Positions 7,069 through 15,958 of a stretch of 26,306 bases of DNA are shown here, in pieces. The stretch spans positions 1 through 26,306 of the forward strand of contig CAZAZY010000009.1 in NCBI GenBank assembly GCA_964489785.1. The letters are read 5' to 3'. This DNA is from JAIPIY01 sp964489785 (lineage in GTDB: Bacteria > Patescibacteriota > Minisyncoccia > Phycocordibacterales > UBA1006). Both the position numbers and the translations under genes were made by a program. The notes under the pieces were generated by a model. It made no database searches and was not told the origin of the DNA. It worked only from the letters and a program-made list of their open reading frames with translations. The number at the start of each line of letters is the position of its first letter. The first letter of the stretch is position 1.

Positions 7069-8268
7069 TTAGAATCCTGAAGCGATGTTGTAAATAGGCA
7101 ACAACACCGATGTAAGAAGGAACCCTACCCCAAGCCCCAACAAGATAATCATCACCGGTTCAATCAAACCAATCAATGTATCTACTGCAGTTTCCATTTC
7201 TCGTTTATAGAAACGTGCAACGGTTTTCAAAATAGTAGTCACCGAACCAGATTCTTCACCCACACGAATCATCTGCACCAAGATGTTTGGAAATTCAGGA
7301 TGCTTTTCAAATGCTGATGACATTGGGTTACCCGCCTTTACCGATTCAACAGACTCTTTCATAATGGCTGCATAAACATGATTATCCACCACCTCACCAG
7401 TGATTTGCATCGCACGCACAACAGGAATACCTGCAGATAACATGGTATCTAGGTTGTCTGCAATACGTGATAAATACAATTTACGGAACAGATCCCCTAA
7501 ATAAGGTATCTGCATTTTCAATTGATCAATACGATATTTTCCTTGTTCTCCACGGCTGAATTTCCAGAAAAAGAATCCTCCGACAACTAATGCAATTAAC
7601 ATAAACAAACCATAATCAACAAAGACCTGACTGATCCAAATAACTATTTTTGTATAGAATGGTAATTCCCCACCTGTTTCAATCAAAATTTGTGACAATT
7701 TTGGAATAACCATGACCAACATCAATACCATAACGATGATAAATGTTAGGATAACAAACGCAGGATAGATTAATGCATTTTGTGTTTTTGATTTAATTTC
7801 AAATTCTCGCTCAAGATAATCTGCCAAATATTCAAATGTTTCTACGAATTTACCAGATTCTTCACCGGCACGCACCATGTTTACATAAAAATTAGAAAAC
7901 GCGATAGGATGTTTTTTCATTGCATCAGAAATAGCCATACCACCCTGAATATCCTGAGATACCGCAGATAATGAACGACGCAATGTTGGGTTAGATGAAC
8001 TTTCTGCCAACAAAGAAAAAGCACGTGATGCAGATACCTGGGCTTCGAACAATGTTGAAACCTGTCGTGACATCATCACAATATCTTTTGATGGAATAGA
8101 ATCGAAAATAACAATATCACCAAAACGTTTTTGACCACCCTCGACAACCGACACGACAACATATCCACGACGTTGTAATGCAGTAATTGCCAAATCCTGA
8201 CTGATTGCATCGATAGTTCCCTGTTCTTGTTTCCCTTCTTGGGTTAATACTTTGTAGTTAAAAATCAT
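7069..8268 (-). CDS. pilC: Type IV pilus inner-membrane platform protein PilC (GspF family)
   Basis: A 399-residue protein that forms the membrane platform on which PilB and PilT act. Two tandem GspF domains are visible, at about 65-190 and 270-390, each starting with an RQVSTLFEAQVSASRAFSLL-like or LSRIADNLDTMLSAGIPVVRAM-like helix and containing the conserved GEESG motif (MVRAGEESGKF and MIRVGEESGSV). Transmembrane segments lie near 165-190, 215-235 and 370-390. The N-terminal MIFNYKVLTQEGKQEQGTI is typical of the family. It begins 10 bases after the pilT stop, so pilT-pilC is one unit. Confidence 0.96.
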   Translation of the reverse strand: MIFNYKVLTQEGKQEQGTIDAISQDLAITALQRRGYVVVSVVEGGQKRFGDIVIFDSIPSKDIVMMSRQVSTLFEAQVSASRAFSLLAESSSNPTLRRSLSAVSQDIQGGMAISDAMKKHPIAFSNFYVNMVRAGEESGKFVETFEYLADYLEREFEIKSKTQNALIYPAFVILTFIIVMVLMLVMVIPKLSQILIETGGELPFYTKIVIWISQVFVDYGLFMLIALVVGGFFFWKFSRGEQGKYRIDQLKMQIPYLGDLFRKLYLSRIADNLDTMLSAGIPVVRAMQITGEVVDNHVYAAIMKESVESVKAGNPMSSAFEKHPEFPNILVQMIRVGEESGSVTTILKTVARFYKREMETAVDTLIGLIEPVMIILLGLGVGFLLTSVLLPIYNIASGF

Positions 8269-8278
8269 ATACGAGAAA

Positions 8279-9346
8279 TTATAACAATCTTTCTAATGCT
8301 TTTGGATTTGTTGAATAACGGTATGCATTTTCCAAAGTAATTTTTTGATTCCGAACCAAATCCAACAATGAACGATTCATATCGATCATACCAACTTCTA
8401 GACCTGTTTCAATAACCGTATCCAATTCATGAGTACGACCTTCGCGAATCAAATTGGCAACAGCACTGTTATTAATCAATAATTCATATGCAGGAACAAC
8501 GCCACCTGAAATTCCAGGAATTAAACGTTGAGAGAATATACCCAACAAGGTAGAAGATAACTGTGCACGAATTTGATCTTGTTGGTTAGGTGGGAACGAA
8601 TCGATAATACGATCAATACTTTGTGATGCGGTGTTTGTGTGCAATGTTGATAATACCAAGTGCCCCGTTTCAGCAGCGGTAACCGCAGTTACCATAGTTT
8701 CTGGACTTCGCATTTCACCAATCATAATCACGTTCACATCCTGACGAAATACTGATTTCAAAGCTGATTCAAAATCTTTACTGTCGATACCGATTTCTCG
8801 TTGATCGATTACTGAATGTTCTTCTTCAAATGCATATTCCATTGGATCTTCAATGGTAACAATGTGTTCGCGACGTTCTTTATTAATCATGTTAATCAAT
8901 GCAGCCAATGTGGTTGATTTTCCAGATCCGACGGGTCCTACCACCAAAAAGAATCCTTGTCGTTTTCGCGCAAATTGTACTAATTGTTCTGGAAGGTTTA
9001 GTTCTTGCAAAGATTTTACTTTTTGAATAGCACGCAATGCGATACTAGCTGAATTTTTTTGAAGAAATGCATTACCTCGTAATCGTACGCGCCCTTCGAA
9101 ATCATAAGAAAAATCTATTTCTTCACCTCGATTAAATGCCTCTAATTTAGAAGGGATTACCATTAATTGCAACAATGCCATGGTGTCTTCTTTTGTGTAT
9201 ACACGTTGACTGGTCAAAGGAATCAAATCCCCTGACACACGCAAAAATGGAGTACGACCAGTTGAAATATGTAAATCAGAAGCATTCTCTCGAATCAAAG
9301 ATTCGATAAGATTTTTTAATTCAGCTGAGTAGTCATATGTTGTCAT
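8279..9346 (-). CDS. pilT: Type IV pilus retraction ATPase PilT
   Basis: A hexameric ATPase that drives pilus retraction, needed for twitching and for pulling in DNA. The 355 residues show the N-terminal PAS-like region with ASDLHIS, Walker A GPVGSGKST (137-145), Asp box TIEDPMEY (164-171), Walker B VIMIGEMRSPET (206-217), His box TGHLVLSTLHTN (228-239), and a C-terminal VANLIREG that matches the AIRNLIRE motif required for retraction. Length is normal. It has its own promoter 33 bases upstream and is followed by pilC. Presence of PilT as well as PilB argues for a dynamic pilus rather than a static secretion pseudopilus. Confidence 0.96.
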   Translation of the reverse strand: MTTYDYSAELKNLIESLIRENASDLHISTGRTPFLRVSGDLIPLTSQRVYTKEDTMALLQLMVIPSKLEAFNRGEEIDFSYDFEGRVRLRGNAFLQKNSASIALRAIQKVKSLQELNLPEQLVQFARKRQGFFLVVGPVGSGKSTTLAALINMINKERREHIVTIEDPMEYAFEEEHSVIDQREIGIDSKDFESALKSVFRQDVNVIMIGEMRSPETMVTAVTAAETGHLVLSTLHTNTASQSIDRIIDSFPPNQQDQIRAQLSSTLLGIFSQRLIPGISGGVVPAYELLINNSAVANLIREGRTHELDTVIETGLEVGMIDMNRSLLDLVRNQKITLENAYRYSTNPKALERLL

Positions 9347-9378
9347 AGCATTTTTTTGTTATCTATAAATATAGTTTT

Positions 9379-9387
9379 AGTATAGCA
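9379..9387 (-). promoter_or_regulatory. pilT-pilC promoter, extended -10 (TGCTATACT)
   Basis: TG-C-TATACT on the minus strand in the 75-base gap between pilB and pilT; predicted start near 9372 gives a leader of about 26 bases. Confidence 0.55.
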
Positions 9388-9421
9388 CATACAACCTTGT
9401 ATCAAAAGAAATTTGAAGAAA

Positions 9422-11143
9422 TTAAAGATTTCCAACTTCTCCGAATGGTACAATTCCCTGTATACTTTTCAAAATAGCATCTTCTTTCATAGTTCTCATA
9501 CCACGTGCACGAACTGCTTTGTGTAATTCATTATCATTTGAACCTTCGAGAATAATTTTTTCCAATTCACGATCCATGCGAAACATTTCATATACTGCAG
9601 TTCGTCCCAACATACCCGAAGGACATTCTTCGATTGATTTTGGTTCGAATACGGATTTTGCAGAAAGAAATTCTTGCTGTATTTCTGCTGGCAGGTCTGC
9701 GACTTCTCGTTCGATAAGTTTTTGAATACTACCGTCCATAAGCATTTCTTGTTTTGCATTTGGATGAATGGTTCGTACCAACCGTTGTCCCATAACCAAC
9801 AATAATGTAGGTGCAATTAAATAAGGATCTACCCCCATATCAATAAGACGTGGAATAACCCCAATAGCATTATTCGTGTGCAACGTAGAAAATACCAGGT
9901 GTCCAGTCAATGCGGCCTGTACGGCCAACTGAGCGGTTTCTTTATCTCGAATTTCCCCAACCATAATAATATCAGGATCCTGACGCAAAATACTACGTAG
10001 TCCGTTTGCAAACGTATATCCAATTTCTGGCATCACCTGTGATTGGTTCATGCTACCAATGTTATATTCAATAGGATCCTCCAAAGAAACCACATTGTGT
10101 TTTTCTTTGTCTAATTCATTGATCATAGAATACAATGTACTGGTTTTACCTGACCCTGTTGGACCGGTAATTAAAATAATTCCGTACGGTCGATTGATTG
10201 CTTCTCGCACCATTTTTACATGATCAGAGCGCATTCCTGTTTCTTCTAATGATTTGATTCCTTTACCTGGATCCAAGATACGGATAGCAACTTTTTCTCC
10301 GTTATATGTTGGAAATGTAGAAACACGAAAATCGATTTGTCGACCTTCTATTTTTGCAAAAAAACGACCATCCTGAGGTTTTCGTTGTTCATCTAATTTC
10401 AAACTAGATAAAATTTTAATACGTGCAATCATTGCACGGTGCACTGTTTTTGGTAACAACAAAGATGTATGCAATGCACCATCAACACGAAAACGCACTT
10501 TTACTTTTTCTCCTGTATTTTCTATGTGAATATCCGAAGCGCGCCCTTCGATAGCGTGACGCAACACCACGGCAACCATTTTGGTAACCGGCGCATCTTC
10601 AACAATAGCCTGATTACCTTTTGCATTTTTCTTTACCAAAGATTCTCCTGCCGCAACTTCTTTGTCTACATTTAACATTTCACCTTCCAACTGAGAAACA
10701 GCTTGGTCTACCTGACCGGTAATACCACGATAGGTTTCCAACAAAGCTTTAAAATCTGTTGGTCCAATAAGATATATTTCAAATGGAATACTTTTTTGTC
10801 CAAAAATAAATTGCAACGCATTTCGTGCTTCCATGTTTTCTGGATCACGAATACCAATGTGCACTACATCATTTTCCAATCCCACAGGAACAAAACCATA
10901 ATGTCGCACTGATTCTTCGGGTACGTATTTTAATAGGTCAAAAGAAACACTTTGCTGGTCTACTTTTTTAAATGGGATACCATAATATTCTGATTTTGCA
11001 GCCATCAAAACATCTTCATCAGCACCTAATTGTATCAATGTAACATCAAGATCACCTCCATTTTCTTCAATTTTTTCTGCAACACCATCTAACTGGTTTC
11101 GTGAAATAATATTTTTTTGTACGACGGTTTCAAGAAAACTCAT
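9422..11143 (-). CDS. pilB: Type IV pilus extension ATPase PilB (GspE family)
   Basis: The assembly motor that powers pilin insertion. The 573 residues contain an N-terminal MshEN-like domain (about 1-140), the N2 domain with RASDIHIE (201-208), Walker A GPTGSGKT (327-334), Asp box SLEDPIEY (353-360), Walker B DIIMVGEIRD (391-400) and His box TGHLVFSTLHTN (413-424). The zinc-binding tetracysteine near the C-terminus is not kept: the first pair is replaced by IHPNAK (459-464) and only Cys507 remains of the second. The gene starts 3 bases after the PilP-like gene, within the pilN-O-P-B unit. Confidence 0.96.
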   Translation of the reverse strand: MSFLETVVQKNIISRNQLDGVAEKIEENGGDLDVTLIQLGADEDVLMAAKSEYYGIPFKKVDQQSVSFDLLKYVPEESVRHYGFVPVGLENDVVHIGIRDPENMEARNALQFIFGQKSIPFEIYLIGPTDFKALLETYRGITGQVDQAVSQLEGEMLNVDKEVAAGESLVKKNAKGNQAIVEDAPVTKMVAVVLRHAIEGRASDIHIENTGEKVKVRFRVDGALHTSLLLPKTVHRAMIARIKILSSLKLDEQRKPQDGRFFAKIEGRQIDFRVSTFPTYNGEKVAIRILDPGKGIKSLEETGMRSDHVKMVREAINRPYGIILITGPTGSGKTSTLYSMINELDKEKHNVVSLEDPIEYNIGSMNQSQVMPEIGYTFANGLRSILRQDPDIIMVGEIRDKETAQLAVQAALTGHLVFSTLHTNNAIGVIPRLIDMGVDPYLIAPTLLLVMGQRLVRTIHPNAKQEMLMDGSIQKLIEREVADLPAEIQQEFLSAKSVFEPKSIEECPSGMLGRTAVYEMFRMDRELEKIILEGSNDNELHKAVRARGMRTMKEDAILKSIQGIVPFGEVGNL

Positions 11144-11146
11144 ATA

Positions 11147-11590
11147 TTAAAATAATGGCAAAGCATCTTCTGGTATATCCATACCCCCGGATTGCACATC
11201 ATCTGCAGGCATGGTGTCTGCAATAATAGGTTGTTCAATAATTTGTACAGTTGTTCCCGTATACGGAGCAAAAGGATTTACGCGGCCCTGACTGGATACA
11301 GGTGGCAACAAAATCCCAATGTCTTTAAGGTTAGTAAAAGAAGGGGCATTAAGTAACGAGGTATCCAAAGAAACCCGAGAAACGCTTTGTAATAAAACAA
11401 GAAGCTCATCTCGAGCCAACGATGCATCTGATTGCCCCGTAACTAATGGTGTTGCCAATTCCCCAGTTGCTTGAGATACAAGACCTTCGGGTGTTTCTTC
11501 TTTTGAATTATTAAAAATAACATATCCTAATCCTCCTAATACAACCAGGATTCCGATGACAATAAAAATTGTTTGTGAATTGTTTTTCAT
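11147..11590 (-). CDS. PilP-like pilus assembly protein (hypothetical)
   Basis: A 147-residue protein with one N-terminal transmembrane helix (about 7-26), a linker, a helical stretch (DELLVLLQSVSRVSLDTSLL) and then SSQGRVNPFAPYTG, which resembles the GRRDPF/NPF segment of PilP. It has no lipobox and lacks the long PilP C-terminal domain that binds the secretin, which fits the absence of a secretin gene. The position between pilO and pilB with gaps of 6 and 3 bases supports a role in the PilM-N-O inner-membrane complex. Family identity is inferred mainly from context. Confidence 0.6.
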   Translation of the reverse strand: MKNNSQTIFIVIGILVVLGGLGYVIFNNSKEETPEGLVSQATGELATPLVTGQSDASLARDELLVLLQSVSRVSLDTSLLNAPSFTNLKDIGILLPPVSSQGRVNPFAPYTGTTVQIIEQPIIADTMPADDVQSGGMDIPEDALPLF

Positions 11591-11596
11591 ATAATA

Positions 11597-12145
11597 TTAT
11601 CGCAACCAATAGGTTCTTAGGGTAATAATATAAGTATATACTGTTTCATCTTCTGACGAAGTAAACGTAACAGATTCAACATCAATTAACCGTAGACTTT
11701 TTTCTACATCAGCCAAAAAAGATCGAAATCGGTCATAGCGACCTTCTAATGTTAATTCCAGTCGAGTGGTTCCATATCGAGAATCAGCAACCACTGCAGA
11801 TTGTTGTGTCCCTGTTTCGTCTTCGATTTCTCGCACACGAACATTTTGAATAGGCAGACCATAGGTTCTTGATAATGCATCTAATTCAAGAATTAATTTT
11901 ACATTATCAATAGAATCAGGAAGCAACGATCGTAGTTTCAAAAGCGCATCTTGTGAAATTGCATTATACTGACGTGTTAATTCATCACGTCGAACACGCA
12001 GATCAGCACCGCTGGATACAGCGGAAACTAATTCTGATCGTTCGCTACGAAGTTCTTTTATAGAATTAAAACGTGGAATAACAATAACAACAAAAACTGC
12101 TACAGAGATAAGTATTGTGAATAGTGAAAAAATGAATCGTCCCAT
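11597..12145 (-). CDS. pilO: PilO-like inner-membrane alignment protein
   Basis: A 182-residue bitopic protein: one transmembrane helix at about 5-25, a coiled-coil helix (SIKELRSERSELVSAVSS and on to about 65), then an alpha/beta domain of ferredoxin-like type with LPDSIDNVKLILELDALSRTYGL, LELTLEGRYDRFRSFLADVEKSLRLIDV and YIITLRTYWL. This is the normal PilO layout and length. It pairs with PilN across the membrane. It starts 2 bases after pilN. Confidence 0.82.
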   Translation of the reverse strand: MGRFIFSLFTILISVAVFVVIVIPRFNSIKELRSERSELVSAVSSGADLRVRRDELTRQYNAISQDALLKLRSLLPDSIDNVKLILELDALSRTYGLPIQNVRVREIEDETGTQQSAVVADSRYGTTRLELTLEGRYDRFRSFLADVEKSLRLIDVESVTFTSSEDETVYTYIITLRTYWLR

Positions 12146-12147
12146 AC

Positions 12148-12792
12148 TTAGTTTGTTGGTTGCGCGTTATATAATAATACATCAGGTGAAAATGCTAATG
12201 CTAACTGAAATCCCACATTTCCCATCTCGTCTGTTTGGAAATCAGAAAAGATATGATCTCGCACCGACACTGTACGACCCAAAACATTTGATTGCTGAGC
12301 AATGGCCGTAAATGATCGTGCCACCCCTTCGGCAGTTACAAACACTTGTCCATCCGATACAGAATATGAAAACCGAGAATATCGAACATCAGGTAATACT
12401 GTTTGTTCCAGGATATCAAATACCGGAGTCAAAACAACATGTTGATCCAATAATAATCGAGACACAGACAATCTCATATCCAGTCTTCTTATTTCATTAA
12501 GAAATTCTGGTTCAAAAACTTTTCGTGCATCTTCTAATTGGTTTTGTAAAACGATAATGTTTTCTTTTAACGACTTTTCGTAAAAGATAACACCACCTGC
12601 AGAAATAGCTGTGGCGATAAATATAATAAGTGCCAATATTCCCATTAAACTCACAGGTCGAGAAATCGGTGCTGGCGGAACAGACGACCCACCGAAATTT
12701 CCAACACCACTCAAAGATGGCGCACCTACTATTCCATTATCAGAAGATACGGATCGTTTTGGTATAAAAGTTGTTTGAAATTCTTTATCCAT
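12148..12792 (-). CDS. pilN: PilN-like inner-membrane assembly protein
   Basis: A 214-residue bitopic protein with a cytoplasmic N-terminus of about 45 residues (FQTTFIPKRS, Gly/Pro/Ser-rich), a transmembrane helix at about 48-70, a coiled coil (KENIIVLQNQLEDARKVF), and a PilN-like C-terminal domain with TPVFDILEQTVLPDVRYSRFSYSV. PilN's N-terminus normally docks on PilM, which is the gene just upstream. It heads the pilN-pilO-pilP-like-pilB unit with gaps of 2, 6 and 3 bases. Function is inferred from position and layout. Confidence 0.78.
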   Translation of the reverse strand: MDKEFQTTFIPKRSVSSDNGIVGAPSLSGVGNFGGSSVPPAPISRPVSLMGILALIIFIATAISAGGVIFYEKSLKENIIVLQNQLEDARKVFEPEFLNEIRRLDMRLSVSRLLLDQHVVLTPVFDILEQTVLPDVRYSRFSYSVSDGQVFVTAEGVARSFTAIAQQSNVLGRTVSVRDHIFSDFQTDEMGNVGFQLALAFSPDVLLYNAQPTN

Positions 12793-12799
12793 AAATAAG

Positions 12800-12838
12800 A
12801 GTATATATCACTATTGCTCACTTGATTCTATTATATCA
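12800..12838 (-). promoter_or_regulatory. Two candidate promoters of the pilN operon
   Basis: On the minus strand TG-A-TATAAT (12838-12830) would give a leader of about 34 bases, and TATACT (12805-12800) ends 7 bases before the ATG and would give a leaderless transcript. Either or both may act. Confidence 0.5.
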
Positions 12839-12888
12839 CAGTAAAAGAAAATCAACAGCAATAAAAAGAAAAAACGTGGAAAAGTATT

Positions 12889-14007
12889 TTATTCTGATAA
12901 CCCCCTAAGTGCCAAACCAATAGAAACCGCAAATGAAGGACCAACAGTTTCTAGTGTATCACGCAAAAATTGTGGAGCCTGAGTTTTTTGAAATGGTGTA
13001 GCTATGGTAACCTGGGCCCGGAATGCTTCTTGGGCAATATCTGAAAAACCTTTTAATAATGCGCCCCCTCCGGTCAAAACAACTTTTTGAATAGGTCGTC
13101 CATATTTTTTTTCATATGATAAAACAACACCTTGGGCTTCAGAAATAATAAACCGAACAGTCATTTTTGCGATTGCAGAAATTTCTTCGTCATCCCCAGA
13201 ACCCAATAACCCAACAGAACGTTTTCGATTCTCTGCCTGGGTAAATGGAATACCCCGTGACGTAGCAATTGCCTGAGTAATATAATGTGAACCCCGTTGA
13301 ATGGTATGAAACGAACGCATGATTCCTGATTCAACAATGGCAACACGTGTTGATGATGCACCCACATCAAGAACCAGCGTAGCATTTAAATCATATTTAA
13401 CTGATGACCGTATAGTGCTAAACATTTCGATTTCAAAACCCGTAGATTGCAATGAAGCTGCATGAACAATTTCCTGATATGTTTTTACCGTATCACGATG
13501 CACTGCGGCGACAAGAACCTCTCTTTTAGGAACACCATCGTTCACATCATGACCCAATGCAGAATCAATTTCTGATGGAATAATCCACCAATCCAGAACA
13601 ACTTCGTTTACCGGAACAGGAATATATTTTCTCATTTCGTTTGGCAACAATGCAGAAATTTCACGCTCGCTGACTGATGGAACATCCAACACAAAAACCA
13701 AACTGGATGATGATCGTGTAGAGAAAAATATTTTTTTTGCAGTAACTTTTGCTTCTTGGAATAAAGCCTTGATTGCCTGAGTAATAACCTCTTGGTTTAA
13801 TTGGATAACCTGACCAGCTTCTTTGCCGGCAAAAGGCCCTAATGCCAATTCCCCATAGGTTTGCAAAACAACAACACCCTCTTTCTTTTTAATTTCAACA
13901 ACTTTGATAGATGAAGATCCAATATCCACACCACAAATAGCATCACCACCCGTGGTGCCTAAAAAAGATTTTGCTTGTCCTAAAAGAGTGTCAAATATAT
14001 TTGGCAT
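12889..14007 (-). CDS. pilM: Actin-like pilus assembly ATPase PilM
   Basis: A cytoplasmic, FtsA/actin-like protein that binds the N-terminus of PilN and links it to the motors. The 372 residues show phosphate-1 loop GVDIGSSSIKVVEI (about 26-39), LPNEMRKYIPVPVNEVVLDW, phosphate-2 loop VLDVGASSTRVAIVESG (about 217-233) and adenosine loop VVLTGGGALLKGF. It is full length. It lies 96 bases before pilN, with a promoter of its own and none of the tight coupling seen further on. Confidence 0.94.
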   Translation of the reverse strand: MPNIFDTLLGQAKSFLGTTGGDAICGVDIGSSSIKVVEIKKKEGVVVLQTYGELALGPFAGKEAGQVIQLNQEVITQAIKALFQEAKVTAKKIFFSTRSSSSLVFVLDVPSVSEREISALLPNEMRKYIPVPVNEVVLDWWIIPSEIDSALGHDVNDGVPKREVLVAAVHRDTVKTYQEIVHAASLQSTGFEIEMFSTIRSSVKYDLNATLVLDVGASSTRVAIVESGIMRSFHTIQRGSHYITQAIATSRGIPFTQAENRKRSVGLLGSGDDEEISAIAKMTVRFIISEAQGVVLSYEKKYGRPIQKVVLTGGGALLKGFSDIAQEAFRAQVTIATPFQKTQAPQFLRDTLETVGPSFAVSIGLALRGLSE

Positions 14008-14029
14008 ATGTATATATTACGTATATGAT
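14001..14029 (+). promoter_or_regulatory. comF promoter (TTGGCA-N17-TATGAT)
   Basis: A -35 TTGGCA at 14001-14006 overlaps the pilM start codon; -10 TATGAT at 14024-14029 is 9 bases before the comF ATG. Spacing is 17. The start site would be close to the ATG. Confidence 0.6.
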
Positions 14030-14030
14030 A

Positions 14031-14039
14031 AGTATATCA
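14031..14039 (-). promoter_or_regulatory. pilM promoter, extended -10 (TGATATACT)
   Basis: TG-A-TATACT on the minus strand shares its first base with the A of the comF ATG. Predicted start near 14024, giving a leader of about 17 bases, within the -10 of the comF promoter. Confidence 0.55.
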
Positions 14040-14698
14040 TGAATAGAAGTCAAAGAGAATATCTCTACAGACTATTTTGGGATATCTTTTTCCCACGACA
14101 TTGTATTATGTGTGGTCAATCAGGCGTCTTGTTGTGCACACCATGTCTTCATAAATTACCGCATGCAGAAAAAAATCCATCATACTGTTCTTCTTTGTAT
14201 AATTACAAATCCCCTACTGTCAAAAAGATTATTCTCTATCTCAAGAAAAATAAATCAAAAGAATTAACAACCATTATAGGGAAACCATTATCTGATGTAT
14301 GCAAAGATATTTCTTCGGAATATGCAACCATACACCAAACTCAAAAAACCATTTTAGTGCCCATTCCAATATCAAGAACAAGATTATTGGAACGTGGCTT
14401 TAATCAATCAAAATTAATTGCAGAATCATTATTGCCATATGTTTCCAAAAGTGATTATACATTACAAGAATTATTACAAAGAACATCCCATAGGAAAAAA
14501 CAATCAACAATTACATCTCGACAAGACCGTTTAAAAAATATGAAAAATGTATTTGTTGCAAAAAAAATTCTACCAAAAGAACCTCTGTATATCATTATTG
14601 ATGATGTGACCAGTACTGGTGCAACCATCCAAGAAGCAAAACGTGCCCTACAAAAAGCAGGAGCACGTCATATTGCTGCAGTTACGGTAGCCCATTAA
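14039..14698 (+). CDS. comF: ComF-family phosphoribosyltransferase-like protein
   Basis: ComF proteins are needed for natural transformation in several bacteria and carry a PRTase fold. The start chosen is the ATG at 14039 (219 residues), just after a well-placed promoter; an upstream in-frame ATG at 13904 would lie inside pilM. Visible: a zinc ribbon with Cys22/25 and Cys33/36 (CIMC and CTPC), the LVPIPISRTRLLERGFNQSK motif (106-125), and the PRPP loop LYIIIDDVTSTGATI (183-197). Length is usual. Its stop is 1 base from the 3' end of tyrS (convergent). With a full pilus locus next door it suggests DNA uptake. Confidence 0.93.
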   Translation: MNRSQREYLYRLFWDIFFPRHCIMCGQSGVLLCTPCLHKLPHAEKNPSYCSSLYNYKSPTVKKIILYLKKNKSKELTTIIGKPLSDVCKDISSEYATIHQTQKTILVPIPISRTRLLERGFNQSKLIAESLLPYVSKSDYTLQELLQRTSHRKKQSTITSRQDRLKNMKNVFVAKKILPKEPLYIIIDDVTSTGATIQEAKRALQKAGARHIAAVTVAH

Positions 14699-14699
14699 C

Positions 14700-15893
14700 C
14701 TATCTCAGAATCTTAATAAACAATCGTTTTCCAATTTTGATTACACAAGGTTGTGTAGGAACAAAAGAAACGTCTGTTATCTTTTCTCCTTCGTGAATAG
14801 AAACCGCGCCACCATCTATTAATCGCTTCCATTCTGATTTTGAAGGTATGTGTTTTTGTTCAACCAAAATTTCCCCTAGAGATTTATTTGCATCAAGTTT
14901 TATTTCAGGCATTTCATCTGGCACTCCACCTTTTCGAAAAGTTTCAATAAAAGCCTGTTCTGCGTTTTCTGCATTATCTTTTCCATGAAATATTCCTACG
15001 ATTTCTTTTGCAATACACATTTTTGCATCACGTGGACCCATATCCATAATAGTTTCTTTTTGATCCAACGGCATTCGTGTACAACTGGTAAAAAATATTT
15101 CTGTCATTTCATCTGGCTGTGCCATTAATGCTCCGTACATATCATTGGCAGATAAATCCAATAACACTCCGGACCCCCTAGATTTTGACATCAATTCCCC
15201 TGTAATAGGATTTGCAACTAATCGTAATGCAATAATATGTTTTTCTTTGTTGTTGATTTTCTTTTGCAATGTTCGTCCTGCCAGTGCATTAAACAACTGG
15301 TCCGTTGCACACAATTCAATATCAACGTCCATAGCAACAGAATCATATCCCTGCATCAATGGGTACATAAATTCATGCAAATATACAGGCGAACCTGATT
15401 GAATACGTTTTTGAAACATATCACGTTCGATCATTTGTTGTACAGTAAAATGTGACGCCAGTTGAACAACATCGGCAAAAGATAATTTTTCCAACCATTC
15501 GCTGTTGTATTGAATAACCGGAGGATTTTCCGTATCGTCAAAATTTAACAAAGGTCGAACCTGATTAATCCATCCTGATGCATATTCTAAAACTTGCTCT
15601 TTGGTCAATTGTTGTCGTGCAGATGATTTATCTGGATCACCAATTCGTGCAGTAAAATCACCAAATAAAATAATCACTTCATGACCCAATTTTCGAAGAT
15701 CTTCCAAAAACATTAAATTCTGTGCATGCCCAAGGTGCAATGCGATACCCGTAGGATCAAATCCTATATAGATACGCAGTCGTCTTCCAGAAGAGAGTTC
15801 TGAAATCAAAAAATCTCGTGATGGTAAAATGGTATCTAACATACCGCGGTCCAACACGCGCTCTATCCTAGTTTTATCAGTTATTATTTGCAT
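14700..15893 (-). CDS. tyrS: Tyrosyl-tRNA synthetase
   Basis: Charges tRNA-Tyr with tyrosine. It is a class I synthetase: YIGFDPTGIALHLGH holds the HIGH-like HLGH (53-56), LFGDFTARIGDPDKSSAR follows, and the KMSKS loop is LMSKS (234-238). An S4-type RNA-binding domain ends the 397-residue protein (about 332-397, with KSLGEILVEQKHIPSKSEWKRLIDGGAVSI). No zinc site is expected in this family. It ends head-on against comF. A TATACT box ends 6 bases before its ATG, so the message is probably leaderless. Confidence 0.95.
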   Translation of the reverse strand: MQIITDKTRIERVLDRGMLDTILPSRDFLISELSSGRRLRIYIGFDPTGIALHLGHAQNLMFLEDLRKLGHEVIILFGDFTARIGDPDKSSARQQLTKEQVLEYASGWINQVRPLLNFDDTENPPVIQYNSEWLEKLSFADVVQLASHFTVQQMIERDMFQKRIQSGSPVYLHEFMYPLMQGYDSVAMDVDIELCATDQLFNALAGRTLQKKINNKEKHIIALRLVANPITGELMSKSRGSGVLLDLSANDMYGALMAQPDEMTEIFFTSCTRMPLDQKETIMDMGPRDAKMCIAKEIVGIFHGKDNAENAEQAFIETFRKGGVPDEMPEIKLDANKSLGEILVEQKHIPSKSEWKRLIDGGAVSIHEGEKITDVSFVPTQPCVIKIGKRLFIKILR

Positions 15894-15899
15894 ACAGGC

Positions 15900-15905
15900 A
15901 GTATA
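15900..15905 (-). promoter_or_regulatory. tyrS -10 box (TATACT)
   Basis: TATACT on the minus strand, 6 bases before the ATG; no clear -35. Confidence 0.45.
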
Positions 15906-15940
15906 CTAGAAATTATAAAAATGAGAAGTGGTTATTTTTA

Positions 15941-15949
15941 TGATATAAT
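15941..15949 (+). promoter_or_regulatory. Extended -10 (TGATATAAT) of the MauE-like gene
   Basis: TG-A-TATAAT ends 9 bases before the ATG at 15959; the RNA would have a leader of a few bases at most. Confidence 0.6.
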
Positions 15950-15958
15950 GAGACACAT

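Noticed and set aside
9496..9816. A 106-residue ORF within pilB
   Set aside because: Out-of-frame shadow rich in Cys, Trp, Asn and Lys; pilB covers it with intact motifs.
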